From assembly GCA_016704445.1 (NCBI GenBank), contig JADJAE010000049.1, positions 11,693 to 75,692 of the forward strand: a stretch of 64,000 nt of DNA, written 5' to 3'. Positions 38,292-48,066 of this stretch are shown in pieces (positions within the stretch are counted from its first letter, which is position 1; the number at the start of each line of letters is the position of its first letter). The position numbers and the translations under genes are program-made. Below the pieces are notes generated by a model. The model ran no database searches, was not told where the DNA came from, and saw only the letters and a list, made by a program, of their open reading frames with translations. Origin of the DNA: Deltaproteobacteria bacterium (GTDB taxonomy: Bacteria > Myxococcota_A > Polyangia > Polyangiales > Ga0077539).

Positions 38292-39200
38292 TCAGCCGCC
38301 GCCGCGATGCTCGATGAGCGCGGGTGCGGCGGGCTCGAAGCGGCGCTCGGCGTCGCTCCAGCGCATCACCTGACGGGAGAACTTCACCGAGCCGCTGGAG
38401 ACGTCGACGCTCGACGAGGCGACCTCCAGCCGCGGGGTCGCGCCGGTCTCCAGCACGCGAATCGACCCGGGCAGCGTGGCGTTGGCGGGCGGCGTCGCCA
38501 TCGCGGGGGCCCGCGCTACGCGCCCGGACTCCGAGTAGACGAGCGAGCGCCAGCCCTCGGGGTCGCGGTGCAGGAGCTGGTCCGCGGCGGTGAAGAAGCC
38601 CGCGGTGGGAATCCAGCAGCGCACCTGGATCGACGGCGCGCCCGCGAAGACCTGCACCGCCCTCACCGTAGAGCCCGCGCCGCACGCCCCCTCGATGAGC
38701 GCCGCTCCCCGCACCGCCCCGGCCTCATCGAGTTCCACCAGCACCGCGCTCCCGGCGCCAACCGGGCCGTCCGTCGCGGTCGCGAGGCGCACCCTCCCGG
38801 GCGACGGAGCTCCCGGCCACGCCACGCCCGGCGAGCCCGCTGGGGCCGAGTAGCGCTCGCAGACGAACTCACCCCCCGCGCGCCGCACCAGCCGGATCAC
38901 CGGCCCCGCCGCCGTGCTCTCCGCCGCGTACGCGACGTCGTCCGAGACGCGCACCACGGCGCCCCGCACGCTCGCGTCACAGCGTCGTAGCTGCTCCTCG
39001 ATGGTCGGCGCCGCGGGCTCCGGCGGGAGCGCCGCCGTCGCGACCGCCGCGTCGGGCTTCGCGCCTGCCCGCGGCACCTCGCGCCCCGGGCTCGGCCGCA
39101 GCGCCTCGCTCACGCCAGCGTCCCTGGCGCTCTGCGGTCGCTCGCGGATACAGCCACCGAGCAGCGCCATCGCGACGACGGAGGGGGTCGCGCACCTCAT
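38292..39200 (-). CDS. lipoprotein of unknown function
   Basis: A 302-residue protein whose leader MRCATPSVVAMALLGGC ends in a lipobox Cys17. The rest is Ala/Pro/Gly-rich at first (to about residue 65), then a beta-rich part with a cysteine pair (RRCDASVRGAVVRVSDDVAY, GGEFVCERY), GACGAGSTVRAVQVFAG and IQVRCWIPTAGFFTAADQLL. No family recognised. ATG overlaps the rny stop (ATGA), so its translation is coupled to the ribonuclease, an unusual pairing. It is convergent with fhs, 13 bases away. Confidence 0.75.
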   Translation of the reverse strand: MRCATPSVVAMALLGGCIRERPQSARDAGVSEALRPSPGREVPRAGAKPDAAVATAALPPEPAAPTIEEQLRRCDASVRGAVVRVSDDVAYAAESTAAGPVIRLVRRAGGEFVCERYSAPAGSPGVAWPGAPSPGRVRLATATDGPVGAGSAVLVELDEAGAVRGAALIEGACGAGSTVRAVQVFAGAPSIQVRCWIPTAGFFTAADQLLHRDPEGWRSLVYSESGRVARAPAMATPPANATLPGSIRVLETGATPRLEVASSSVDVSSGSVKFSRQVMRWSDAERRFEPAAPALIEHRGGG

Positions 39201-40951
39201 CGGGCGTAGTCCACCGCCCGGGTCTCTCGCACCACGGTCACCTTCACCTGGCCGGGGTAGGCCAGCTCGCTCTCGATCTTGCGGGCGATGTCCCGCGAGA
39301 GCGCGAGCGCCCCGGCGTCGTCGATCTCGCTCGGCTCCACCAGCACCCGCACCTCGCGCCCCGCCTGGATCGCGAAGGACCGCTCGACGCCCTTGAAGGC
39401 CCCGCAGATGCGCTCGAGGTCCTCGAGGCGTCGCACGTAGCCTTCGAGCATCTCTCGCCGTGCTCCCGGCCTCGCGCCGCTGATGGCGTCCGCTGCGGCG
39501 GTGAGGTGCGCCAGCACGCTGCGCGGCGGCTCGTCGTCGTGGTGCGCCGCGATCGCGTTGACGACCATGTCGTCCTCGCCCGCCTTGCGCGCCATCTGTC
39601 CGCCGATCACCGCGTGGCCGCCCTCCACCTCGTGGGTCACGGCCTTGCCGATGTCGTGCAGCAGCCCCGCCCGCTTGGCCAGCTTGGGGTTGATGCCCAT
39701 CTCCTGCGCCAGCAGCCCGCAGAGGTGCGCGACCTCCACCGAGTGCCGGAGAATGTTCTGCGCATACGAGTACCGGTAACGGAGCTGCCCGACGATCTTC
39801 ACGAGGTCGGGGTGCAGCCTCCCGATGCCGAGCTCCATCGCGGCCGCCTCGCCGGCCTCCTTGATGGTGCGCTCGACCTCCTCCTTCGACTTGATGAAGA
39901 ACTCCTCGATCTTCGACGGGTGGATGCGCCCGTCCAGGATGAGCCGCTCCAGCGTGAGCCGCGCCATCTCCCGGCGCACCGGGTCGAAGCTGCTCACCAC
40001 GATGGTCTCCGGCGTGTCGTCGATCACCAGGTCGCAGCCGGTGACCTCCTGGAAGGTGCGGATGTTCCTGCCCTCGCGGCCGATGATGCGGCCCTTGAGC
40101 TCGTCGCTCGGCAGGTGCACCGAGGTCACCGCGCGCTCGCCCGCGTACTCCCCGGCGTAGCGCTGCACCGCGATGCCGATCACCCGCTTGGCCCGCTTCT
40201 CCGCCTCCTCCCGCGCGAGGTCCTCGATCTGCTTGGCCTCGCGCGCCCCCGAGCGCCGCGCGTCGTCCATGATCTCGTCGATCACCCGGCTGCGGGCCTC
40301 CTCGCCGGTGAGCGCCGCCACGCGCTCCAGGGCCTCCTTCTCCGAGGACTTCACCGCCTCCAGCGCCGCCGCCCGCTCGGTCACCAGCTTCTCCGCCACC
40401 GACTCGCGCTGGGCCACCGTCCGCTCGCGCTCGGTCACCGCGCGGTCACGGCTCGACAGCTCCGACTCACGCAGCGCGAGCCGCTGGTCCTTCTGCGTGA
40501 CCGCGCTCTCCAGCAGCGCGAGCCGCTCGTCCCTGGTCTTCAGGTCGCGCGTCATCGACTCGGCCTGCGCCCTCGCGTCGGCGACCACCTGCTGCGCCCG
40601 CTGCTGCGCCTGCCGCTCGACCTCCTCACGGACGATGTCCCGGGCCCGCGCGGTGGCCTCCTCCAGCGTCACCGCGGCGGCCCGGCGGTGCACCTCCGCC
40701 TGCTCGTGCGCGGCGCGGGTCTCCCCCCGGGAGGCCTCGATCACCTCCTGGAGCAGCGTCACCTGGGTCTCCAGGGTCTGCACCCGGGCGCGGGCCTCCG
40801 CGAGCGATCGCTCGTGCGACGAGCCATCGGCGCGGGCGGCCTCGAGGCTCGGCGCGCAGGGCGCCAGGTCGGCGTCGGCGCTCTTCGATCGAACCGCCCA
40901 GGAGGCAGCCGCTCCGGCGGCCGCTCCGGCGAGGAAGGAAATCGGGGTCAT
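39197..40951 (-). CDS. rny: ribonuclease Y
   Basis: A 584-residue membrane-anchored endoribonuclease that starts mRNA decay. An N-terminal hydrophobic segment (ISFLAGAAAGAAASWAV) is followed by a long coiled coil (about residues 40-260), a KH domain (LKGRIIGREGRNIRTFQEVT) and an HD domain with HSVEVAHLCGLLAQEM, GLLHDIGKAVTHEVEGGHA. All HD metal ligands are visible. The start at 40951 has a GGAG box eight bases upstream; two other ATGs (40978, 40999) are in frame. Overlaps the next lipoprotein and lies 13 bases after the cyclo-ligase stop: a small operon. Confidence 0.95.
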   Translation of the reverse strand: MTPISFLAGAAAGAAASWAVRSKSADADLAPCAPSLEAARADGSSHERSLAEARARVQTLETQVTLLQEVIEASRGETRAAHEQAEVHRRAAAVTLEEATARARDIVREEVERQAQQRAQQVVADARAQAESMTRDLKTRDERLALLESAVTQKDQRLALRESELSSRDRAVTERERTVAQRESVAEKLVTERAAALEAVKSSEKEALERVAALTGEEARSRVIDEIMDDARRSGAREAKQIEDLAREEAEKRAKRVIGIAVQRYAGEYAGERAVTSVHLPSDELKGRIIGREGRNIRTFQEVTGCDLVIDDTPETIVVSSFDPVRREMARLTLERLILDGRIHPSKIEEFFIKSKEEVERTIKEAGEAAAMELGIGRLHPDLVKIVGQLRYRYSYAQNILRHSVEVAHLCGLLAQEMGINPKLAKRAGLLHDIGKAVTHEVEGGHAVIGGQMARKAGEDDMVVNAIAAHHDDEPPRSVLAHLTAAADAISGARPGARREMLEGYVRRLEDLERICGAFKGVERSFAIQAGREVRVLVEPSEIDDAGALALSRDIARKIESELAYPGQVKVTVVRETRAVDYAR

Positions 40952-40964
40952 CGTGGGGGCTCCA

Positions 40965-41591
40965 TCAGGGCGCGTCATCGACGCGGTAGGTGTCTTCATC
41001 GGTCACGATGAAGTGCACTCGCTGGTCGTGCGCCTCATTCGGGACCTCCGCGATCATCTGGAAGGCGAACACCGTCGCTACCCGCGCCGCCTGGGTCATG
41101 AGCGCGAGGGTGTTGTCATAGAGGGCCCGGCCGAAGCCCAGCCGGTGGCCTCGCGGGTCCATCGCGAGCGCCGGGACGATCACCACGTCGAGGGTCGCGA
41201 GGTCGACCTCCGGGGCCGCGTCGGTGGGCTCGTCGATGCCGAAGGCCGACAGCGCCGTGGGGAAGCGCTGCCCAGCCCGCACCAGCCAGCGGAAGGAGAG
41301 CACCCGGCCTTCGCCCACCACCGGCAGCGCGACGTCGAGGCCCCGGGCGACGGCGTCGTCCAGCAGGGCCCGGGTGTCGAACTCGTCAGGCATCGAGGCG
41401 TAGAGGGCGACGGAGCGGGCGGCCTGCCAGCAGGGGAGGGCGACCACCCGGGCGGCGACCGCGGCCGAGCGGCGGGCGCGGGCGTCGGGCGGAAGCGACC
41501 CGCGGAGCTGGCGCATCCGTTTTCGCAGGAGGGTCTTGGCGCGGGGTCGGAGAAGGCTCAGGTCGTCGTCGGAGTAGGGTAGTTCGGCCAT
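40965..41591 (-). CDS. 5-formyltetrahydrofolate cyclo-ligase
   Basis: A 208-residue cytoplasmic enzyme that turns 5-formyl-THF into 5,10-methenyl-THF with ATP. Visible: KTLLRKRMRQLRGSLPPDAR at the N-terminus, VALYASMPDEFDTRALLDDA (substrate loop), LDVVIVPALAMDPRGHRLGF and GRALYDNTLALM. The last differs slightly from the usual GxGxGxYDR motif, having GFGRALYDN. The C-terminal half (HDQRVHFIVTDEDTYRV) fits the family. It is first in an operon with rny and a lipoprotein. The ATG at 41591 lies close to the divergent thiC leader. Confidence 0.88.
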   Translation of the reverse strand: MAELPYSDDDLSLLRPRAKTLLRKRMRQLRGSLPPDARARRSAAVAARVVALPCWQAARSVALYASMPDEFDTRALLDDAVARGLDVALPVVGEGRVLSFRWLVRAGQRFPTALSAFGIDEPTDAAPEVDLATLDVVIVPALAMDPRGHRLGFGRALYDNTLALMTQAARVATVFAFQMIAEVPNEAHDQRVHFIVTDEDTYRVDDAP

Positions 41592-41736
41592 GGTGGGGGA
41601 GCCGAGAGGCATACCACGGTCGCCGTCCGTCTTGCCCGGAGGGGGAAAGGTGCACTACACGGTGCGGCGAACAACCGCGCGGCCCTACCGATCCCATCGG
41701 CGGCGGTGCATCAGACGAAGAACCTGAGGAGCGACC

Positions 41737-43142
<1,406 letters not shown>

Positions 43143-43143
<1 letters not shown>

Positions 43144-43551
43144 TGGAGCGTGGCCGCGCGATCGCCCTCGTGCTCCCCCTCGCGCTCGCCGTCGCGTGCG
43201 GCCGCTCGGGCCTGCGCGAGTGGCGCCCGGAGGACCACGACAGCGGCGTCACCAGCGCCTCGCCCATCACCGCCGCGCCGACCAACGACGACCCGCACGC
43301 CAGCGCGCGCGCCCTCTTCGTCGCTCAGTGCGCCTCGTGCCACGGCACCGGCGGGCGCGGCGACGGCCCGATGGCGGCGATGTTCCGCCCGGCCGACCTC
43401 TCCGCGAGCGGCGCTGCAGTCCGCCCGCACGGACGCCGAGCTCACGGCGTCGATCACCGCCGGCCGCGGCCGCATGCCCGCCTTCGGTCAGAACCTCCGC
43501 CCCGAGGCGGTCAGCGCGCTGGTGCGGCTCATCCGCTCCTGGCGCCGCTGA
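43143..43551 (+). CDS. small cytochrome c lipoprotein (frameshifted near 43410)
   Basis: A short lipoprotein-type cytochrome. The leader MERGRAIALVLPLALAVAC ends in a cysteine; the heme site FVAQCASCHGTGGRGDGP follows. After RPADLSAS the frame goes wrong; dropping one G near 43410 restores ALQSARTDAELTASITAGRG and the axial methionine region RMPAFGQNLRPEAVSALVRL, ending at 43551. Repaired length is 135 residues. Its ATG overlaps the thiC stop (TGATG). It is probably an electron carrier in the envelope; partner unknown. Confidence 0.8.
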
Positions 43552-43561
43552 GCCCCCGCGC

Positions 43562-43867
43562 TCACTCCACGATGGGAACGCCCTTGGCGGCGCTCTCGTT
43601 GACCATCTCCTTCAGGTCTTTGCCGACCTTGAAGAACGGCAGCTTCTTGGCCGAGACCTTCACCGGCCGCCGGGTGCGCGGGTTGCGCCCAAGGTACGGC
43701 TCGTACTCGCGGATCGAGAAGCTCCCGAAGCCCCGGATCTCGATGCCCTCCTCCTGCGCCAGCGCGTTGGCCATCGACTCGAAGATGGTGTTCACCACGA
43801 GCTCGGCGCGGGTCTTGGAGATGCCCTGACGCGCCGCGATCACCTCGATGAGCTCTGACTTGGTCAT
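43562..43867 (-). CDS. HU/IHF-family DNA-binding protein
   Basis: A 101-residue nucleoid protein. Family marks: MTKSELIEVIAARQGISKTR, the central EIRGFGSFSIREYEPYLGRN with the DNA-bending arm, and PRTRRPVKVSAKKLPFFKVG. The sequence is closer to IHF-beta/HU-like than to a classical HU of 90 residues. It is in a convergent pair with the cytochrome and divergent from the amidohydrolase gene. The gap of 81 bases to the amidohydrolase start is short for two promoters. Confidence 0.93.
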   Translation of the reverse strand: MTKSELIEVIAARQGISKTRAELVVNTIFESMANALAQEEGIEIRGFGSFSIREYEPYLGRNPRTRRPVKVSAKKLPFFKVGKDLKEMVNESAAKGVPIVE

Positions 43868-43948
43868 CGCACCCTCCGTCCCGCCAACACCGCTGGAGTT
43901 CCCGCCAGTTCGCTCCGCGAGCGACCGCGCGATACTACTGTCCGACCC

Positions 43949-45082
43949 ATGGCTGTCAAACGCGCTCGTCGCCTCCTGCTCCTCGGCCTCGCGCTCGTCG
44001 CCTGCCGCCCCCGCGAGCGCCCCGTCGACGCCGGCGTCCGCGCCGTCTCCCGCGCTCCCGCGGTGACGCCGTACACCCGCGCGGCCTTCCCCGCCGTCGA
44101 CGTGCACACCCACTTCGACCCCGGGGCCACGGCGCGCGTGCTGCGGCTCATGGACGCGCAGAACATCCGCTACGCGGTCAACCTCTCCGCGGGCTGGGTG
44201 GGCCACGGCCTCGAGGAGGCGCTCACGCAGCAGCGCGAGTCCGGCGGGCGCATCGTCCCCTTCTGCATGATCGACTGGCGAGGCGCCGGCGCCGAGGGCT
44301 GGGTCGCGAACTCCATCGCCACGCTGGAGCAGTGCGCGGCCGCGGGCGTGCGTGGGTGGAAGATCCCCAAGGTGCTCGGCCTCGGCGCGGGCGACGGCCG
44401 CGGGCACCGGCTGCGCGTCGACGACCCGATGCTCGACCCGATCTTCGAGCGGGCCTCGTCGCTCCACCTGGTGGTGCTCATCCACTCCGGGGACCCGCGG
44501 GCGTTCTTCGAGCCCAACACCCCCGCCAACGAGCGATGGGACGAGCTACGCGCTCACCCCGCCTGGAGCTTCGCCGACCCGATCTATCCGCGGTGGACGG
44601 AGATCCTCGACGAGTTCGAGCGGCGCGTGCTGCGCCATCCCGGGCTGCGCTTCATCGGCGCCCACTTCGGCAACGCCGCGGAGGAGCCCGACCGGGTGGA
44701 GTCGCTGCTGGCTCGCGCGCCCAACTACTTCATCGACACCTCCGCGCGCATCCCGGAGTTCGGCCGTCACGACCCCGCGCGCATGCGGGCCTTCTTCATC
44801 CGCTGGCAGGACCGGGTGCTCTTCGGCACCGACCTCGGCGTGGGCACCGAGGCCGACGACCTGATGCTGGGCTCCACCGGCGAGCACCCGCCGACCCCCG
44901 AGGAGATCACCCGCTTCTGGCGCTCGACCTGGCGCTACTTCGAGTCCAACGACCGCAACTTCGAGCACCCGACGCCCATCCAGGGGCGCTGGACCATCTC
45001 CGGCGTCGGGCTCCCGGAGGGGGTGCTGCGCAAGGTGTACGGGGCCAACGCCGCCCGACTGCTCGGGCTGCCGTGGCCGTAG
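43949..45082 (+). CDS. amidohydrolase-fold lipoprotein
   Basis: A 377-residue protein with leader AVKRARRLLLLGLALVAC (lipobox cysteine), so exported and probably lipid-anchored. The catalytic-type residues are VDVHTHFDPGATARVLRLMD (HxH near the start), HLVVLIHSGDPRAFFEPNTP, FIGAHFGNAAEEPDRVESLL and VLFGTDLGVGTEADDLML (Asp near the C-terminus), the order of the amidohydrolase-2 family. Reaction unknown: members include decarboxylases and lactonases. It ends 17 bases before the repaired enolase stop. Confidence 0.85.
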   Translation: MAVKRARRLLLLGLALVACRPRERPVDAGVRAVSRAPAVTPYTRAAFPAVDVHTHFDPGATARVLRLMDAQNIRYAVNLSAGWVGHGLEEALTQQRESGGRIVPFCMIDWRGAGAEGWVANSIATLEQCAAAGVRGWKIPKVLGLGAGDGRGHRLRVDDPMLDPIFERASSLHLVVLIHSGDPRAFFEPNTPANERWDELRAHPAWSFADPIYPRWTEILDEFERRVLRHPGLRFIGAHFGNAAEEPDRVESLLARAPNYFIDTSARIPEFGRHDPARMRAFFIRWQDRVLFGTDLGVGTEADDLMLGSTGEHPPTPEEITRFWRSTWRYFESNDRNFEHPTPIQGRWTISGVGLPEGVLRKVYGANAARLLGLPWP

Positions 45083-45098
45083 CGGCTGTGAGGGAGAT

Positions 45099-46380
45099 TC
45101 AGCGGGCGCGGAAGGCGGAGCGGCCGAGGTAGACGCGCGCCGTCGGCGAGCTGCGCCTCGATGCGCAGGAGCTGGTTGTACTTGGCGGTGCGCTCGCCGC
45201 GGGAGAGGCTGCCGGTCTTGATGAGCCCGGCGTTGGTGGCGACCGCGAGGTCGGCGATGAAGGTGTCCTCGGTCTCGCCCGAGCGGTGCGACACCACGCT
45301 GGTGTAGCCCGCGCGCGCCGCCATGCGCATCGTGGCCAGGGTCTCGGTCACGGTGCCGATCTGGTTGAGCTTGATGAGGATCGAGTTGGCGATCCCCTCG
45401 CTGATGCCCCGCTTCAGGCGCTCGGGGTTGGTGACGAAGAGGTCGTCGCCCACGAGCTGCGTCGTCGGGCCGAGCGTGGCGGTGAGGTGCTTCCAGCTCT
45501 CCCAGTCGTCCTCGGCGGCGCCGTCCTCGATGGAGATCAACGGGAACCGTTCGGACATCAGACGATACCGTTCGACCAGCGCACGACCGTCGAGGGTCTC
45601 GCCGTTCCAGCGGTATCGGCGGGTCTTCGCGTCGAAGAGCTCGCTCGCTGCCACGTCGAGGGCGAGTGCGACCTCCTCGCCCAGCTTGTACCCCGCGTCG
45701 GTCACCGCGGCGGCCACGCGCTCCATGGCCTCCTCGTTGTTCTTGAGCCGCGGGGCGAAGCCGCCTTCGTCGCCGACGGAGGTCGCGAGGCCCTCCTTCT
45801 TCAGGGTGCCCTTGAGCTTATGGAAGATCTCGGCGCCCGCCCGCAGCGCGTCGGAGTAGCGGTCGAAGCCCACCGGGCAGATCATGAACTCCTGCACGTC
45901 GAGCCCGTTGTCCGCGTGGGCGCCGCCGTTGAGGATGTTCATCATCGGCACCGGGAGGGTGCAGGCGATGGTGCCGCCCAGGTAGCGCCAGAGCGGGATG
46001 GACATCGACTCGGCGCCCGCGCGCGCGACCGCCATCGACACGCCGAGGATCGCGTTGGCGCCGTACTTCGACTTGTTGGGCGTGCCGTCGGCGTCGAGCA
46101 TCACCGTGTCGATGTGCTGCTGGTCGAAGGCGTCGAGGTCCTCGATGGAGCGCCCCAGCAGGTGGACGTTCTCCACCGCCTTCTGCACCCCTTTGCCGCC
46201 GAAGCGCTTGTCGCCGTCGCGCAGCTCGAGCGCCTCGTGCGTGCCGGTGCTCGCGCCGGACGGGACCGCCGCGCGACCGATCGCTCCCCCTTCCAGCTCG
46301 ACCTCGACCTCGACGGTCGGGTTGCCGCGGGAGTCCAGGATCTCTCGCGCGACGACATAACGGATCGCGGAATCGCTCAT
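45099..46380 (-). CDS. eno: enolase (frameshifted near 45135)
   Basis: A glycolytic enzyme converting 2-phosphoglycerate to phosphoenolpyruvate. Seen: AREILDSRGNPTVEVEVEL, GRAAVPSGASTGTHEALELR, MMNILNGGAHADNGLDVQEF, SVGDEGGFAPRLKNNEEAME, LISIEDGAAEDDWESWKHLT, QLVGDDLFVTNPERL, ILIKLNQIGTVTET and SHRSGETEDTFIADLAVATN. Near the end, LLRIEAQLADGA is followed by a shifted frame; removing one base near 45135 restores VYLGRSAFRAR and a TGA at 45099-45101. As written the frame runs on antisense to the amidohydrolase gene, which is not credible. Repaired length is 426 residues, normal for enolase. Confidence 0.93.
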
Positions 46381-46445
46381 CGCTCAGTCTCCAGTGGTTG
46401 GTGCGGTCGGAGGCGCCGGAGCGTCGCGACCGCCGGGAACGTTGC

Positions 46446-47045
46446 TCAGTCGGCCGCGTCTTCGGCCCCGGCGTCGGAAGGGCCACCATCCTCGGTGCCC
46501 GCATCCGCCGGACCCGTGTCGGCGGGACCGCTGTCCTTGGAGCCCGCATCGGCGGGACCCGAGTCAGCTGGTCCGGTGTCCTCGGGACCCGTGTCCGCGG
46601 GACCCGTATCCGCAGGTCCCGTGTCTTCGGGGCCCGTATCCGCAGGTCCGGTGTCCATCGGTCCTGTGTCCATCGGTCCGGTGTCCGCGGGGCCCGTGTC
46701 GGCGGGGCCCGTGTCGGCGGGACCCGTGTCGGCGGGGCCCGTGTCCATCGGTCCGGCGTCCATCGGTCCGCCGTCGAGCATCCCGGTGTCGGTCGTCCCG
46801 GCGTCGACCACGTCGGCGCCCCCGGCGTCGACCACGCCGCTGTCCACCTCGCCGGTGTCCGTCGGCCGGTCGGCGGCGCCCACGTCGGTGCCGGCGTCAA
46901 CGCCCGCGTCGAGGACCCCGCTGTCGATCACCCCCGCGTCGATGCCACCATCGAGCCGTCCCTCATCGAAGGTCGCGATCAGCTCGCAGCCGAGCACGGT
47001 CGCCATTCCCAGCAGAGCCATCAGCCTCGGCAGTCGTCGTCGCAC
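46446..47045 (-). CDS. lipoprotein made largely of Asp-Thr-Gly-Pro repeats
   Basis: A 199-residue protein. A leader with lipobox cysteine (Cys20, TVLGC) is followed by a short unique part (ELIATFDEGRLDGGIDAG) and then an Asp-rich stalk that becomes a clean pentapeptide repeat of the form DTGPx (x mostly A, M or E) over about residues 91-185. There is no globular domain after it, and the ending is DAGAEDAAD. Similar stalks usually precede a larger domain in myxobacterial lipoproteins, so the absence of one is odd. Highly acidic, probably surface-exposed. Function unknown. Confidence 0.7.
   Translation of the reverse strand: MRRRLPRLMALLGMATVLGCELIATFDEGRLDGGIDAGVIDSGVLDAGVDAGTDVGAADRPTDTGEVDSGVVDAGGADVVDAGTTDTGMLDGGPMDAGPMDTGPADTGPADTGPADTGPADTGPMDTGPMDTGPADTGPEDTGPADTGPADTGPEDTGPADSGPADAGSKDSGPADTGPADAGTEDGGPSDAGAEDAAD
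46491..46775. repeat. 15-bp tandem repeat encoding DTGPx
   Basis: About nineteen imperfect copies of a 15-base unit (on the minus strand GACACGGGCCCCGCC and variants) inside the repeat lipoprotein. The copies differ mostly in the last codon of the unit. Such a run can change copy number by replication slippage, and its length may be misassembled. Confidence 0.85.
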
Positions 47046-47061
47046 GTCTTCAGCGCCTCCG

Positions 47062-48033
47062 TCAGAACGTCACTCGAACGCCGGTGCCCGTAAACTGCAT
47101 CCGTGCGCTGCTCGTCGCCGCCGGCGTCGTCGCCGACTCGGTGCGTCCGCGATCCGCGAAGTACACCACCACCGCCACGCCCGCAGAGAGCACCGACGCC
47201 GCGAAGCTCACGTCCGAGAGCAACGCGTTGCGCTGTCCCCGGTCGAGGAGATCCTGCGTCGGCGCCGTCTCGTAGTCGTTGGCGTCGGACAAGGCCATGA
47301 TCCCGAACACCGTGCCCGCCACCGCGGCGGCGCCCGCCACTGCGGTCGCGACCCACACCGCCGAGCTCACCCTCCGGCCCGTCACGGGCGGCGGGACAGT
47401 CGTCACGCCGGAGGTCGCCTCGCGCTCGAGCGTCACGCCCACGGAGAGCGGAACGCCGGGGCTGGTCTCGACCTCGCGCTCGGTCGCGCGGTAGCCCGAC
47501 AGGTTCGCGGAGATGCGGTGATGCCCCGGGGGGACGTCGACGTCCGCGGGCGTGCGCTGCGGGCGCGACTCCCCGTCGACCACGATCTGCGCGCCGTCGG
47601 GCGTGCTGCTGACGCTCACCCTCGCGGGCCGCTGCCGGAGCGTGGCGAGGCGCGCCTCGAGCTGCGCGTGGTCGGCCGCCGTCGGCAGCTCGCTGAGGTA
47701 GCGCTCGAGCGCGGCGATGGCCTCGGGGACGTGGCCGAGCCGCTCATGACACTCCGCGATGGGCTTGAGCACCACCGGGTTGGCGCGCAGCGCGAAGGCC
47801 CGCTCGAACGAGGCGAGGGCCTCGGCGAAGCGGCCCGCGTTGAAGTGCTCGGTGCCCTCGCCGTAGGCCCGGCGCGCTTCGGCCAGGACCTCGGCGGTGG
47901 CAGGGGGCGCCGTGGCGGCGGGGGTGGCGACGGCGGCTGTGGGCTGCTGCTGGGCCTGCGCGGGGGACGCCACGCCGATCGCTGCGACCACGGCCGGGAG
48001 CATCCAGATCCATTGCCTGCGTCGGGTCGACAT
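47062..48033 (-). CDS. secreted TPR and PEGA-domain protein with membrane segments
   Basis: A 323-residue protein with signal peptide (MLPAVVAAIGVASPAQAQQ). Residues 45-130 are tetratricopeptide-like (YGEGTEHFNAGRFAEALASF, LKPIAECHERLGHVPEAIAA). Then a PEGA domain (RVSVSSTPDGAQIVVDGESR, then VPPGHHRISANLSGYRATER), and two hydrophobic helices near VAGAAAVAGTVFGIMALSD and ASVLSAGVAVVVYFA. This layout is common in myxobacterial envelope proteins placed beside Ser/Thr kinases. It lies 33 bases downstream of the kinase gene on the same strand, so it is likely in its operon; it might be a substrate or partner. Confidence 0.85.
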   Translation of the reverse strand: MSTRRRQWIWMLPAVVAAIGVASPAQAQQQPTAAVATPAATAPPATAEVLAEARRAYGEGTEHFNAGRFAEALASFERAFALRANPVVLKPIAECHERLGHVPEAIAALERYLSELPTAADHAQLEARLATLRQRPARVSVSSTPDGAQIVVDGESRPQRTPADVDVPPGHHRISANLSGYRATEREVETSPGVPLSVGVTLEREATSGVTTVPPPVTGRRVSSAVWVATAVAGAAAVAGTVFGIMALSDANDYETAPTQDLLDRGQRNALLSDVSFAASVLSAGVAVVVYFADRGRTESATTPAATSSARMQFTGTGVRVTF

Positions 48034-48066
48034 CGACGGAACCCTACCTCAGGCCGAGCGCCGTGT

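Noticed and set aside
41592..41736. Possible TPP riboswitch upstream of thiC (GAACCTGA seen at the end of the leader)
   Set aside because: The CTGAGA, GGATAATGCC-like and closing segments are missing, and the motif lies too close to the start codon.
44935..45098. Enolase with an 81-residue C-terminal extension overlapping the amidohydrolase gene
   Set aside because: The extension is antisense to a conserved coding region. The standard enolase ending and stop appear when one base near 45135 is removed.
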